From: Treponema sp. UBA792
Lineage (GTDB): Bacteria; Spirochaetota; Spirochaetia; Treponematales; Treponemataceae
Direction: 5' to 3'
Assembly: GCA_002296965.1 (NCBI GenBank)
Contig: DBIW01000005.1
Location: 1-64,000 of the forward strand
DNA: 64,000 nucleotides
Below, in pieces: positions 43,990-53,744 of the stretch (the stretch's first letter is position 1; each line of letters starts with the position of its first letter). Made by a program: the position numbers and the translations under genes. Below the pieces are notes generated by a model. It was not told the DNA's origin, searched no databases, and saw only the letters and a program-made list of their open reading frames with translations.

Positions 43990-44886
43990 CTATTTTTTTC
44001 TGAAGCTGAATTTTGTCTCGGCAAGAATCACGGCGAAGAAAATCAGAACGCATCCGGCCGTCATTCTCGGCGTAATCCGCTCATGCAGAAAAAGAGTGCT
44101 GAAAAGGACACCGAAAACCGACTCGAACGAAAGCAGAAGGCTTGCCAGCGAGGACTGGACATATTTCAGTCCGATATTCTGGAGACTGAACGCAATCATC
44201 GTGCTGAAAATTCCAAGATAGAGCATTGAGACGACGACATGCGGATTCCGTACAGCCTCAATCGGAAATCCTCCGTCAAAAAACGGCGCAAGAATCCAGG
44301 AAAAGACGGCCGCAAAAAAGAACTGAAGAACCGTGATAAGAATCGGATCATTGCCGTCCCTTCCGCATTTTTCAGTCCAGAGGATATGAAAGGCATAAAA
44401 AAAACCGCATATAATGGTAAGAATGTCTCCGAGATTCACCGAAAAAACATTTTCGGAATCGTTTCCAAGCGCAAGCAGCCCGATTCCAGCAACCGACATC
44501 AGCGCCGCGGCAAAAACATACCATCCCGGACGTTTCCGGTAAAACGGCCATGAAAAAAGCGGCACAAGAATCACATATACAGTCGTGAGAAATGCGTTTT
44601 TTCCGGCGGTCGTGTAGCCGCAGCCGACCGTCTGAAAGGCATAAGCGGCAAAAAGGAAAAGCCCGGTGACCGCTCCGTTCAGCAGATATTTTCTGTCAAG
44701 AAGCCGGAGCTTTCCGCAGAAAATAAGCGCAAGCCCGATGGCCGCAACGGAAAACCTGAACGCCATCATATAAATCGCGCCTACATAATCAAGGCTGTCC
44801 TTTACGACAACAAACGCAAATCCCCAGATGCAGGCCGCAAGAAGCAGGCCCGCCCCGGAAAGCAGTGAGACTGATTTTGAATTCAT
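43990..44886 (-). CDS. EamA/DMT-family transporter
   Basis: 298 aa; ten predicted membrane helices in two five-helix EamA repeats (e.g. LLLAACIWGFAFVVVKDSLD at the start, ASLLLSFESVFGVLFSTLFLHERITP near the end). Exports or imports metabolites such as amino acids or nucleotide sugars; substrate unknown. AGGAG is 8 nt before the ATG. Last gene of the rlmE-M23-DMT run. Confidence 0.9.
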   Translation of the reverse strand: MNSKSVSLLSGAGLLLAACIWGFAFVVVKDSLDYVGAIYMMAFRFSVAAIGLALIFCGKLRLLDRKYLLNGAVTGLFLFAAYAFQTVGCGYTTAGKNAFLTTVYVILVPLFSWPFYRKRPGWYVFAAALMSVAGIGLLALGNDSENVFSVNLGDILTIICGFFYAFHILWTEKCGRDGNDPILITVLQFFFAAVFSWILAPFFDGGFPIEAVRNPHVVVSMLYLGIFSTMIAFSLQNIGLKYVQSSLASLLLSFESVFGVLFSTLFLHERITPRMTAGCVLIFFAVILAETKFSFRKK

Positions 44887-44902
44887 CCGGAAACTCCTGA
44901 CA

Positions 44903-46030
44903 TCAGTTTATGAGCGACAAAGGATTTACTGTTTTTCCGTTCTTGTAGACAGTAAAATGAAGATGCGGTCCCGTACTCAGACCGGTACTTCCGACACGGC
45001 CTATTCTTGTTCCGGAAGAAACCCATTGGTTCCGGACGCAAAGAATTTCGCTCATGTGGGCATAAAGCGTCTTGTAGCCGGAATGATGTGTGATTATCAC
45101 ATAATTTCCGTATGTGGAATTATATCCGGCGGCCGTAACCCTTCCGTCCAGAGCCGCGTAAATGCTTGTTCCCGCATTTACGGCCATGTCCACACCGCCA
45201 TGGAACGACCGTTTGCCGGAGAAAGGAGAACTTCTCCAGCCGTAGTTTGACGAAAGCCAATATCTGCCGTGAAGCGGCTTGTGGAACAAATCTCCGTTTA
45301 TCTCCTGGCGTGTCACCCAGTCAAGCTCCGCATCCGGAACAAAAACCGTGGTTCCGGCGGACAGACTGGTGTCCGGAGCCATCATATTAACGAGCGCGCA
45401 TTTGTCCGCATCCGATTCGTATTTTTCCGCGATTGACAAGGGAGTCTCGCCGTCCGTCCTCACCGTATAAAGGATTCCCGGCATCGAAGGAATTTTCAGA
45501 TACTGCCCGACCTGGATAAGCCTTGACTGACGGATATTGTTCACACTGATAATCGTGTCCTGAGTGACATTATATTTGTCCGCGATAAATCCAATCATAT
45601 CACCCTGGCGCACACGGTAAGTCTGATATGTGAGCGGAGAAAAAGCCTGCTCCTGGCCTGCGTCATCGTCCGCAACTTCATCCGCTCCGGAGGAGTCCTG
45701 AGCGACCGAGTCAAAAAGGTCCGCATATTCGCTGTTGAATTCAGGGAGCGACGCCGTCTCAAATCCGCCCATTCCGTCATGCACGCTGATACGCTCGGTG
45801 GCAGTGAATCCGGCAAGCGCGATCAGCACTCCGAAACCGAACCCTGCGACAGAGAAAACAACAACTTTCAACGCCCTTGAACTGAACATCATAACAAAAA
45901 AATTCTTGATTCCGCTGATTATACTATGGAAAATACGCGTAATCAATATTTTACGGTGACCGTTCTCCGCGGAAAAAACACTCTTTCTGTTCAAATCATC
46001 AGTAAACACAAGTTTCTCCTGCAAATTCAT
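44903..46030 (-). CDS. LysM-M23 peptidoglycan endopeptidase
   Basis: 375 aa. An N-terminal cytoplasmic stretch and one membrane helix (VVVFSVAGFGFGVLIALAGF, near residues 56-75) anchor it. A LysM domain (YRVRQGDMIGFIADKYNVTQDTIISVNNI) and a second, LysM-like one follow. The C-terminal M23 domain has the zinc ligands in HGGVDMA and HLHF. It should cut peptidoglycan cross-links or activate other hydrolases in the periplasm. Its start overlaps the rlmE stop (ATGA). Confidence 0.94.
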   Translation of the reverse strand: MNLQEKLVFTDDLNRKSVFSAENGHRKILITRIFHSIISGIKNFFVMMFSSRALKVVVFSVAGFGFGVLIALAGFTATERISVHDGMGGFETASLPEFNSEYADLFDSVAQDSSGADEVADDDAGQEQAFSPLTYQTYRVRQGDMIGFIADKYNVTQDTIISVNNIRQSRLIQVGQYLKIPSMPGILYTVRTDGETPLSIAEKYESDADKCALVNMMAPDTSLSAGTTVFVPDAELDWVTRQEINGDLFHKPLHGRYWLSSNYGWRSSPFSGKRSFHGGVDMAVNAGTSIYAALDGRVTAAGYNSTYGNYVIITHHSGYKTLYAHMSEILCVRNQWVSSGTRIGRVGSTGLSTGPHLHFTVYKNGKTVNPLSLIN

Positions 46031-46623
46031 TTTTTTGAAATTCCAACAAGATATGTCTCAAAAGATTCGGAACGGCAGGCTTCCGGCTTGAATCCCTTTG
46101 CGGAAGTGAACACCTCGCGCATCAGCTTCAGCGCCGACTGCTGTCCGCCGTTCTGGAAAATTTTCACCGCAAAATTCCCGCCCTTTTTGAGCATTGTCTG
46201 CGCATACCAGACCGCCATCTCGACAAGCTGCTCGGAACGCGCCGTGTCCACAGTCCGGTTTCCGGTAGTTTTGGGCGCGGCATCACAGACGACAAGATCG
46301 TACGGCCCCTCCGCTTTTATTTTCTCACGGATGTCCGGCTCATTCAGATCTCCCTGGATAAAAACGAGGTTGTCGCCCTTCACGGATTTTGCGAGAGGAT
46401 TCAGGTCGCAGGAAACAACTTTTCCGTTTCCCTCAAGTTTCCGCAGCAGAAAAACCGTCCAACTGCCGGGCGCGGCCCCCAAATCAAGCACGGAATAGTT
46501 CTTTTTTATCATTCCGAATTTCGCGTCGATTTCCTGGAGCTTATACACGGAACGCGCCGGATAACCTTCTGAAAAAGCTTTACGCGACCAGAAATCAGGC
46601 TTTTCATAACTGTTGGAAGACAT
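46027..46623 (-). CDS. rlmE: 23S rRNA (uridine-2'-O)-methyltransferase
   Basis: 198 aa. RrmJ/FtsJ fold: DFWSRKAFSEGYPARSVYKLQEID at the start (K of the K-D-K-E tetrad), VLDLGAAPGSWTVFLL AdoMet site, YDLVVCDAAPKTTG (catalytic Asp) and GGNFAVKIFQNG (catalytic Lys). Methylates the A-loop uridine (U2552 in E. coli numbering), a late step of 50S assembly. Translationally coupled to the M23 gene. Confidence 0.95.
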   Translation of the reverse strand: MSSNSYEKPDFWSRKAFSEGYPARSVYKLQEIDAKFGMIKKNYSVLDLGAAPGSWTVFLLRKLEGNGKVVSCDLNPLAKSVKGDNLVFIQGDLNEPDIREKIKAEGPYDLVVCDAAPKTTGNRTVDTARSEQLVEMAVWYAQTMLKKGGNFAVKIFQNGGQQSALKLMREVFTSAKGFKPEACRSESFETYLVGISKK

Positions 46624-46642
46624 AATATAATGTTCGGCAGAT

Positions 46643-46699
46643 AAAAAATAAAACTGACAGAATTTTCCAGTTTATGCGAACGGAAAATTCTGCCAGTTT
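46643..46699 (-). terminator. Strong intrinsic terminator of apbE
   Basis: On the minus strand an 18-bp stem (46699-46682 with 46668-46651; one G-U pair, otherwise perfect) encloses a 13-nt loop and is followed by TATTTTTTAT. It lies just past the apbE stop and ahead of rlmE. Confidence 0.88.
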
Positions 46700-46723
46700 A
46701 TGTTGAAGCGGTTTTTATCAATT

Positions 46724-47737
46724 TTATTTTTTAATTGTCATTATCTCCGTGCCGGAAATTTCCCGATTCAGCGAGAATTTCCGGGCAAGAGGTTTCGTGA
46801 TGTAAATTTTCCTGTCGTCAGTAATAAGCATAAAATCAAAATCCCTGCTTTTACGCCAGAATTCTATTGAGCGGTCAACTCCCATTATAAAAAGCGTGGT
46901 CGAGAGCGCGTCGCAGTAAGTTCCTCCCGGTGCGACAGCCGTAGCCGAGACGATGTTGTTCTCAACGGGACGGCCTGTAGTTCCGTCAAAAATATGGATG
47001 TATTTTTTTCCGTCCTCGCCGATGAAATATCTTTCGTAGCCGCCGCTCGTTATTACCGCGCAGTCAGAAACCCTGAGCGTTCCGATCTGACCTTCGCCGA
47101 ACGGATTTCTGATTCCGATTGTCCAATCGGAGCCGTCCGGACGCGAGCCGATCAGCTGGATATTTCCACCGAGATCAAGCAGCGCGGATGTGATTCCGTA
47201 AGAGCGCATCATCTTTGCGGCCTCGTCTCCGGCAAAACCTTTTCCTACAGCGCCCAAATCGAACATCATTCCGGGCTCCAACGTGACATTGTTTCCGTCA
47301 ATTCTGGCCTTTCTGAAATCGGTAAGCCGGAGCAGTTCCCTTATCTCGTCATCAGACGGAATTCTGTACTGCTTTTTGGTGAAGCCCCAGGCGGAAGTCA
47401 CAGGATAAAGGCAGGGATTCAGGACACCGCCGGTCTTTTCGGACATTCCGAGAGTGAATTCCAGCAGCTCCGCGGTAACCGGAGAAACCTCAACCGGATA
47501 TGAAGCCGCATGATTCACCCTGTAAATGTCGCTTGCAGGTTTTGTCACCGAAATCAGAGCCTCAAGCTCGCCGATGTATTTCTGCGCCGCGGAATTGGCC
47601 TCCTCGGAATTTTCTCCGTAGCAGCGGACTTTCATAAAAGTATTCATCGACTCAAAATAGTTTTCCGCGGTCTTTTTCTGACAGCCGGAAAAAACAATAA
47701 GGGCTGCGCCCAAAATTACAGGAATATGATTTTTCAT
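46724..47737 (-). CDS. apbE: FAD:protein FMN transferase (ApbE) lipoprotein
   Basis: 337 aa from the ATG at 47737 behind GGAG; the longer frame to 47893 runs into the terminator of the upstream gene. The signal peptide ends in IVFSGC. ApbE motifs: MFDLGAVGKGFAGDEAAKMM, LLDLGGNIQLIG, IHIFDGTTGRPVENN and YCDALSTTLFIMG (metal-binding). It attaches FMN covalently to Thr/Ser of exported flavoproteins such as Rnf or Nqr subunits. None of those targets is in the window. Confidence 0.95.
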   Translation of the reverse strand: MKNHIPVILGAALIVFSGCQKKTAENYFESMNTFMKVRCYGENSEEANSAAQKYIGELEALISVTKPASDIYRVNHAASYPVEVSPVTAELLEFTLGMSEKTGGVLNPCLYPVTSAWGFTKKQYRIPSDDEIRELLRLTDFRKARIDGNNVTLEPGMMFDLGAVGKGFAGDEAAKMMRSYGITSALLDLGGNIQLIGSRPDGSDWTIGIRNPFGEGQIGTLRVSDCAVITSGGYERYFIGEDGKKYIHIFDGTTGRPVENNIVSATAVAPGGTYCDALSTTLFIMGVDRSIEFWRKSRDFDFMLITDDRKIYITKPLARKFSLNREISGTEIMTIKK

Positions 47738-47790
47738 TTTTTGCTCCGTCACGAAGTTTATCCTATTTGACGGCAAATTTCCATAAACAC

Positions 47791-47830
47791 AAAAAACTCC
47801 GGCGGTGAACCGCAGCCCGCCGCCGGAGTT
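47791..47830 (-). terminator. Intrinsic terminator of cellobiose phosphorylase gene
   Basis: AACTCCGGCGG and CCGCCGGAGTT (11-bp arms, 47820-47830 and 47795-47805) around a 14-nt loop; on the minus strand a TTTTTT run follows. Confidence 0.88.
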
Positions 47831-47882
47831 TAATCCGTCCCAAATATTCACAATGAATTTTAAATGAACGAAGGAATCAGTT

Positions 47883-50369
47883 TTAAGCCACAACCGCCTT
47901 TACAAAGACGTCCGCCGCTCCGCCGTCGGCTTTCACCACAAGTCCGTCCGCAGTTCCGTTCTTGACCTCAAGAGACACTTTTCCGGTGTTCTTTTTGTTC
48001 TCGACGGTGATGTGATATGTGACTCCGCGGAATTTACGTGTGAATTCGGCATTCTTCACGTGTTCCGGCAGACGCGGCTCAATTTCAAGACCGGCGTGCT
48101 GAGGGCGAAGTCCGCAGATGTACTGAGAGAGAGCGACGAAGTTCCAGGCGGCGGTTCCTGTAAGCCAGGAGTTCTTAGCCTCGCCTTCGCGGCGCGCCTC
48201 CTTTCCGGCCACCATCTGGGAGTACACATAAGGTTCCGTGCGGTGGATGTCGGACCATTTCTCCTCGACCCAGGCCGGAGCGATTTTCGTGTAGTGCTCC
48301 CAGGCATCGTCAGGACGGCCGTTCACAACCTCACCGATGATTACCCAAGGATTGTTGTGGCAGAAAATTCCGCCGTTCTCCTTGTATCCCGGCGGATATG
48401 AGGAAACCTCGCCGAGCTCCACGTGATAGTTCTGGTAAGCAGGAGAAAGAATCACGATTCCGTATTTTGAGTCAAGATATTTCTTCACGCTGTCAAGCGA
48501 TTTTTCCGGATAGCCTTTGTCCTTTCCGACCTTGGCCATTGTTCCGAATCCCTGAGTCTCGATGAAAATCTTTCCGTCCTCACATTCCTTTGAGCCGATT
48601 TTGTTTCCGGCATCGTCATAGGCGCGGACGTACCATTCTCCGTCCCATCCGGCGGTGCAGATTGCCTCCTCCATTTTTCTGCAGGCGACCTCAGCTTTCT
48701 TTGCCTCTTCCTCGTCTCCCATAAGGCGGCACATCTGGACGTAATCAGGCGTGACGAAAACGAACATCTGGGCAATCATGACTGACTCGGCGTTCTTGCC
48801 CTCCTTGTTTGTGCAGGTCTGGAAAGAATCGTTCGGATTCATGGAGAAACAGTTCAGGTTCAGGCAGTCGTTCCAGTCGGCGCGGCCGATAAGCGGAAGT
48901 CCGTGCGGTCCGATATGATTCGGAATGTAGTTGTATGAACGGCGCAGATGCTCGAACATAGTCGCTTTGTTCGTCTCGGAGTTGTCAAAAGGAACATCAA
49001 CAGAGAGGAAGTCCTTGTCTCCGGTCTCGCGGATGTAGTTGCCTACTCCCAGAACAAGCCAGAGCGGATCGTCGTTGAAATTTGAGCCGATGTCGGCGTT
49101 TCCGCGTTTCGTCAGCGGCTGGAACTGATGGTAGGCCGAGCCGTCCTCAAACTGCGTGGCGGCGACATCGTAAAGACGCTCGCGGATTCTGGCGGACGGA
49201 AGCTGGTGCGCCGCGCCGAGCATATCCTGTGATGTGTCGCGGAAGCCGAGCCCGCGGCCGATTCCCGACTCAAAATATGAGGCGGAGCGCGCGAAGTTGT
49301 ATGTGACGACGCACTGGTACTGGTTCCATACGGCCATCCTGTCAAGCTTGTCGTCGCCGGTTTTAATCACAAAGTGAGAGAGCGTCTCGTCCCAGAAGGC
49401 ATGAAGCTCGTCAAACGCCTTCATCACCTTTTCCTTCGTGTCGAATTTCTGCTGGAGGGCATAAGCCTTCTCCTTGTTGATTACGCCGGAAGCGGTGTTT
49501 GTCCGCAGAAGCCCCGCCTTGAGGGCCTTCTCCTTCTCGGCTTCCGGAAGGAATTTCCTGTCGTTTTCATTCTCGATATAGCCGAGCACGAAAATCAGCG
49601 TCTTCTCCTCGCCCGCCTTGAGCGTGATGTTCAGTCGGTGGGACGCAATCGGAGACCAGCCGTCTGCGACGGAGTTTCCGGATTTTCCCTCGACAACGGT
49701 CTTCGGCGCGGAAATCGGATTGTAGAGTCCGAGGAAAGTCTCACGGTCGGTGTCGAATCCGTCAATCTTCTCGTTGCACCAGTAGAATGCAAAGTGGTTG
49801 CGGCGCTCGCGGTATTCGGTTTTATGATAGATTGCGCTGCCCTCAATCTCAACCTCGCCGGTGGAGAAATTCCTCTGGAAATTCTGGCAGTCGTCGGAAG
49901 CGTTGTAAAGGCACCATTCAACAAAGGAGACAAGACTGATCTTCTTCTCGCCCTTTCCCTCGTTTTTCAGCGTCAGCATCTCCACTTCGCAGTTCTCGCC
50001 GTTCGGAACCATGTAGAGAGCCTCGGCCTTTACGTCATTCTTTTTGGAGATGAATTTTGAATAGCCGAAACCGTGGCGACATTCGTAGGAGTCAAGCTCG
50101 GTCTGAGTCGGCTGCCAACCCGGATTCCAGATTGTGTCTCCGTCTTTTATGAAGAAATAGTGGCCGTTGTTGTCAAGCGGCATATCGTTGTAGCGGTATC
50201 GCGTCAGACGGCGCAGGCGCGCGTCGGTGTAGAACGAATATCCGCCGGTTGTATTAGAAATCAGGGAGAAGAATTTCTCGCTTCCCAAATAGTTAATCCA
50301 CGGATACGGAGTGCGCGGTGTGTCAATCACGTATTCGCGGGCTGAATCATCAAAATGTCCGAATTTCAA
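47883..50369 (-). CDS. cbp: Cellobiose phosphorylase (GH94)
   Basis: 828 aa, the standard GH94 length. The N-terminal beta-sandwich opens [16 protein letters not shown] with [10 protein letters not shown]; the (alpha/alpha)6 barrel contains the catalytic acid in [14 protein letters not shown] (near residue 497), and [22 protein letters not shown] contributes the phosphate/donor-binding region. No signal peptide. It phosphorolyses cellobiose to glucose-1-phosphate and glucose, saving one ATP per disaccharide. A promoter with perfect -35 and -10 boxes and an overlapping LacI-type operator lie just upstream. A terminator follows, so it is monocistronic. Confidence 0.95.
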   Translation of the reverse strand: MKFGHFDDSAREYVIDTPRTPYPWINYLGSEKFFSLISNTTGGYSFYTDARLRRLTRYRYNDMPLDNNGHYFFIKDGDTIWNPGWQPTQTELDSYECRHGFGYSKFISKKNDVKAEALYMVPNGENCEVEMLTLKNEGKGEKKISLVSFVEWCLYNASDDCQNFQRNFSTGEVEIEGSAIYHKTEYRERRNHFAFYWCNEKIDGFDTDRETFLGLYNPISAPKTVVEGKSGNSVADGWSPIASHRLNITLKAGEEKTLIFVLGYIENENDRKFLPEAEKEKALKAGLLRTNTASGVINKEKAYALQQKFDTKEKVMKAFDELHAFWDETLSHFVIKTGDDKLDRMAVWNQYQCVVTYNFARSASYFESGIGRGLGFRDTSQDMLGAAHQLPSARIRERLYDVAATQFEDGSAYHQFQPLTKRGNADIGSNFNDDPLWLVLGVGNYIRETGDKDFLSVDVPFDNSETNKATMFEHLRRSYNYIPNHIGPHGLPLIGRADWNDCLNLNCFSMNPNDSFQTCTNKEGKNAESVMIAQMFVFVTPDYVQMCRLMGDEEEAKKAEVACRKMEEAICTAGWDGEWYVRAYDDAGNKIGSKECEDGKIFIETQGFGTMAKVGKDKGYPEKSLDSVKKYLDSKYGIVILSPAYQNYHVELGEVSSYPPGYKENGGIFCHNNPWVIIGEVVNGRPDDAWEHYTKIAPAWVEEKWSDIHRTEPYVYSQMVAGKEARREGEAKNSWLTGTAAWNFVALSQYICGLRPQHAGLEIEPRLPEHVKNAEFTRKFRGVTYHITVENKKNTGKVSLEVKNGTADGLVVKADGGAADVFVKAVVA

Positions 50370-50398
50370 TTTTATCTCCTGTCGGAAGAGTTGAATTT

Positions 50399-50416
50399 TA
50401 CAACGAAAACGTTGTA
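50399..50416. promoter_or_regulatory. LacI-type operator of cbp
   Basis: TACAACG-AAAA-CGTTGTA: perfect 7-bp arms, total 18 bp. It sits 6 bp downstream of the cbp -10 box and so covers the transcription start, the classical position for repression. Likely bound by a LacI-family protein; the one encoded at 56471-57481 is the only candidate in this window, but its own sites look different. Confidence 0.75.
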
Positions 50417-50422
50417 GTAAGC

Positions 50423-50450
50423 ATTATACAATAGAACTGATGTTTGTCAA
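50423..50450 (-). promoter_or_regulatory. cbp promoter
   Basis: On the minus strand, perfect TTGACA (50450-50445) and perfect TATAAT (50428-50423) with a 16-nt spacer. Leader of about 48 nt with AGGAGATAAAAT before the ATG. Confidence 0.8.
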
Positions 50451-50513
50451 TCAGAGTCGAGTTGTCGGAAAAGGGATATTGCCGCAAAAACATCCCGGTA
50501 AAAGCACGGTCAT

Positions 50514-50550
50514 AAAAAACGAGGCCGCCCGCCTTATGACGGACAGCCTC
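50514..50550 (-). terminator. Intrinsic terminator of the Ig/OmpA gene
   Basis: On the minus strand a 13-bp stem (50550-50538 with 50533-50521; 10 Watson-Crick and 3 G-U pairs) with a 4-nt loop, followed by GTTTTTTATG. Confidence 0.85.
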
Positions 50551-50583
50551 ATTTCTTAATTCAGATATAATCTGAAATCCGCT

Positions 50584-53500
50584 CTACTTCTGGAGTATGA
50601 ACTCGACGCGGCGGTTCTTCCAGTTGTTGTCGCGGTCTTTCGGATTCACAACCGGCTGAGTTCCTCCGCGGCCGTCGGCCGTAAGGTTTGAAGCGTTTAC
50701 ACCGCGTTTGACAAGGTAAGCCTTAATCGCATCGGCACGCTCCTTGGAAAGCGGCATAAGGGCGCGGCCCCATTCCCTTGGATTGTCAACGGTCTCCTCG
50801 TCGACATTGTCCGAAAGCCTGTTGGCGTGACCGACAACCGTAACCTTGTAATCCTTGAATTTCTTGAGAATCTCGGCGATCCTGTTAAGAATCTGGATAT
50901 TCTTGTCAACCTGATCCTGAGTAAGATTTCCGGCTGCCTTCTGGAATTCAGCCTCGTTGGAGAGGAATATAATGGAAGGAACTGCCATTTTTAGGACATT
51001 TCCGTCACGGATGACAAGCACATCCACCGGAATCACGCCTTCCACAGAAGAAGTCATTCCAAGGGTATCCGTGACCGTGAACTTATACGGATAGTCCATT
51101 GCGGACTGAACGCGCTCGGCGTTTCCGCGGGAATCTTTCTGGACATTGCTCAATCCGTCCCAGACAATCCTTTCCGTTATCTGAGATTTTCCGGAAGTTC
51201 TCCAGAACGGCTTGCCCTTAGGATCATTTATGACAAATGACCAGTTCTTTACCGAAGCCTTTGTAGTTCCGGAAAGCTTTATGAACAGATCATCATCGAC
51301 ACCATCATTGTCGGGACTGAAATATTCCGGCGCAGTCTGAACCTTCAGCTGCGGAGGAGTAGCCGTACATACGAACGGCGATGACACCGCGCTCACACGG
51401 TTTCCTTTGCTGTAAACGACGTTCAGCGTTCCGGTGAATGTTCCTTCGCATGGTTTTCCGTCACGGTCAGTTCCGTTCCAGGTCACATTAGCCGGAAGAT
51501 CCGCACTGTCCTTGTCCGACCATCCGTAAACAGAAGTTCCGTCCTCTTTCCTGATGTCAAAATTCCAGCTGAGAATTCCATCAGTTACGGACGGTCTGAC
51601 CGTAAACTTCTGCGCATCAAGAACCCCGTCGCCGTTCGGAGAAATTCCGTCATACTCGGCCGTAACGTAAATTTTCGTCTCGCGGCTGTCCAGAACAAGT
51701 CCGGCAATCTCCGTAAAGAACGAATTTCCAGCGTCATCCGTAGAATGGACGACGATACTGTATTTTCCGTCAGGAGCCTTGTTGCCGGACTCATCCGTTC
51801 CGTCCCATTCAAATTCCGGTTTTCCAGTCAGACTCTGGATTTTTCCAGTCCAGGAATATTTCCTGACAGCCTTGTCGGATGCATTTCTGACTTCCGCAGT
51901 CCAAAGCTTCTCTGATGTGCAGTCCGCAACATCCAGATGAATCACATCCTGATTTCCGTCTCCGTCAGGCGAGAATGCCGTCCAGGGGACAGAAACACCG
52001 GCGCTCGGAGGAACTGTGTCCACCTCGAATGAGGCCGAAGTCGCAGAAGCCGAAGAACCGTTTGCGGCGGTAACAGAAAGCGAAGCGGTGTAAATACCAT
52101 CAGCACACAGAATTCCGTCGCCGTCCTTTCCGTTCCAGACAAAATTCAGCGGAAGCTTGCGGTCTGCCTTTTCCGTGTAGACTGTCTTTCCGGTTCCGTC
52201 GCTGATATTGAACACATAGCTGACCACATCCTGTGTCTGAGTTACAGGAGAGAACGTCAAGGTATCCTTGACTCCGTTTCCGTCGGGCGAGAACGCCGTA
52301 TCCGAAACCGCCAGCAGAAGCTGGGCTTCCGTCGTATCGAATGTGAACAGGGTGTTTGATTCTCCGCCGCCCGCATTTCCCGCAAGGTCGGTTCCGTTCA
52401 TGACAAAAATATAATCGCCTTTCTGCGCAACCGTTCCGTCATCGCAGATTCCGTTCCAGGAAAGCGTCTGCGGAGGATATTCACCAAGCTCATAAGTCTT
52501 TACAACCTGCTTTCTGTCGGAAGTCATTATGACGGCGGACCAGTCGTTTACCGGAGTTCCCGCGGAAGGCGCGACCATAAGGGAGAATTCAACAGAATTC
52601 TTTGAGCCGGCGCCAAAAACCTTGTCTGACACACGTATCTGGGCTTCCGGTTTCTTTGTATCAAGCACGACAACCGGAGAAGAGATTACCGCAGGCTCGT
52701 AACCGTTCAGATATTTAGCATGGACGGAAGCCTTGTACTCACCGTCGGCAAGCGGATTTCCCGAATCATCCGTTCCGTCAAAGACAAGCGATGACGGCGG
52801 AAGCGAGCCATTATCACCGCCACGGAATGTTCTTACAGTCTTTCCTGAAGAATCCGTAATATCGACATTCCATTCGGTAAGCCGGTTTCCGCTCCTTGCG
52901 TCCGGAACAGGAATGCTCAGGTTGAATGTGACCCTTCCGTTTTTACTTGCTGTCCGCGGAGAGAAATAGCGTGTTCCGTCCACATAAATGTTAGTGGACG
53001 GTTTGTCAGCAGAATAGATTATGTTTGATATGACAGACTTTGGAGCCACGTTTCCGGCGCGGTCTGTCGCCGTTACCTCGTACGTGTAGACTCCGTCCTG
53101 GACCTGCGCATCCGTATCGTCAGTTCCGTACCAGCTGAATTCCGCAGGCTCGGCGTTTGTCCACTTGTATGTTTTTACCGCAGTCCCCTCGGCGTTCCTG
53201 AAGACTCCAGTCCATTCATCCTCGACAGAACCTGACTGTCTCACCCTGAACGCCGATTTTGCGCCCTCACCGAAAATCCTGTCGGAAGGCTGGGCAAGCT
53301 CAATCTCCGGAGCGACGGTGTCCACTATGACCTCATATTCCTTTGTCTTGCCGACATTTCCATTGTCATCGGTGGCGGTTATATAATAGTAGTAACTTCC
53401 GTCGGGAGCGGTCTCGCCGTTGTTCATTGCTCCGTTCCAGGTTATCGCATCAGGAATCTGAATTCCCCTTTTGGGAGTCACAAGCTGCTTGAAAAACGAT

Positions 53501-53742
53501 ATGAAGCCTATTTTCTCAGGCTGGGCTACCTTGTTTCCTATCTCGCGGACGACATTCTTATCCGAATCCATCACGACAAGCTTCCACGCCTGGACATATC
53601 TTTTCTCAGAAATATTGAGCGGAATCACAAGCTCATCATTGACACCGTCGCTGTTCGGAGATATGTATTTCGGTTTTGCCGACACGAATGACGGAATCAG
53701 CGCCAGAATCAGACCGGCGCCAAAAATCACACTTCTCTTCAT
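50584..53742 (-). CDS. Giant surface protein: Ig-like repeats plus OmpA domain
   Basis: 1052 aa. Signal peptide ending SFVSA. At least five copies of an SPxxDGxxD motif start beta-rich repeats (residues ~28, 484, 590, 700 and 808; a degenerate copy near 260), with WNGxxDDG and YxVTATDxAGN elements typical of FlgD-Ig-like domains; the last four are spaced 106-110 residues. The C-terminal ~130 residues form an OmpA-like peptidoglycan-binding domain (VTVVGHAN, LSKERADAIKAYLVKRG, NRRVEF). This suggests a long stalk tethered to the wall. It starts 2 bp after the barrel-protein gene, whose product is probably its outer-membrane partner. The acidic SPxxDGxxD loops may bind calcium. Function unknown. 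Confidence 0.88.
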   Translation of the reverse strand: MKRSVIFGAGLILALIPSFVSAKPKYISPNSDGVNDELVIPLNISEKRYVQAWKLVVMDSDKNVVREIGNKVAQPEKIGFISFFKQLVTPKRGIQIPDAITWNGAMNNGETAPDGSYYYYITATDDNGNVGKTKEYEVIVDTVAPEIELAQPSDRIFGEGAKSAFRVRQSGSVEDEWTGVFRNAEGTAVKTYKWTNAEPAEFSWYGTDDTDAQVQDGVYTYEVTATDRAGNVAPKSVISNIIYSADKPSTNIYVDGTRYFSPRTASKNGRVTFNLSIPVPDARSGNRLTEWNVDITDSSGKTVRTFRGGDNGSLPPSSLVFDGTDDSGNPLADGEYKASVHAKYLNGYEPAVISSPVVVLDTKKPEAQIRVSDKVFGAGSKNSVEFSLMVAPSAGTPVNDWSAVIMTSDRKQVVKTYELGEYPPQTLSWNGICDDGTVAQKGDYIFVMNGTDLAGNAGGGESNTLFTFDTTEAQLLLAVSDTAFSPDGNGVKDTLTFSPVTQTQDVVSYVFNISDGTGKTVYTEKADRKLPLNFVWNGKDGDGILCADGIYTASLSVTAANGSSASATSASFEVDTVPPSAGVSVPWTAFSPDGDGNQDVIHLDVADCTSEKLWTAEVRNASDKAVRKYSWTGKIQSLTGKPEFEWDGTDESGNKAPDGKYSIVVHSTDDAGNSFFTEIAGLVLDSRETKIYVTAEYDGISPNGDGVLDAQKFTVRPSVTDGILSWNFDIRKEDGTSVYGWSDKDSADLPANVTWNGTDRDGKPCEGTFTGTLNVVYSKGNRVSAVSSPFVCTATPPQLKVQTAPEYFSPDNDGVDDDLFIKLSGTTKASVKNWSFVINDPKGKPFWRTSGKSQITERIVWDGLSNVQKDSRGNAERVQSAMDYPYKFTVTDTLGMTSSVEGVIPVDVLVIRDGNVLKMAVPSIIFLSNEAEFQKAAGNLTQDQVDKNIQILNRIAEILKKFKDYKVTVVGHANRLSDNVDEETVDNPREWGRALMPLSKERADAIKAYLVKRGVNASNLTADGRGGTQPVVNPKDRDNNWKNRRVEFILQK

Positions 53743-53744
53743 TT

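Noticed and set aside
49374-50060. 228-codon open frame on the plus strand
   Set aside because: Antisense to cellobiose phosphorylase, which has all its family motifs on the other strand.
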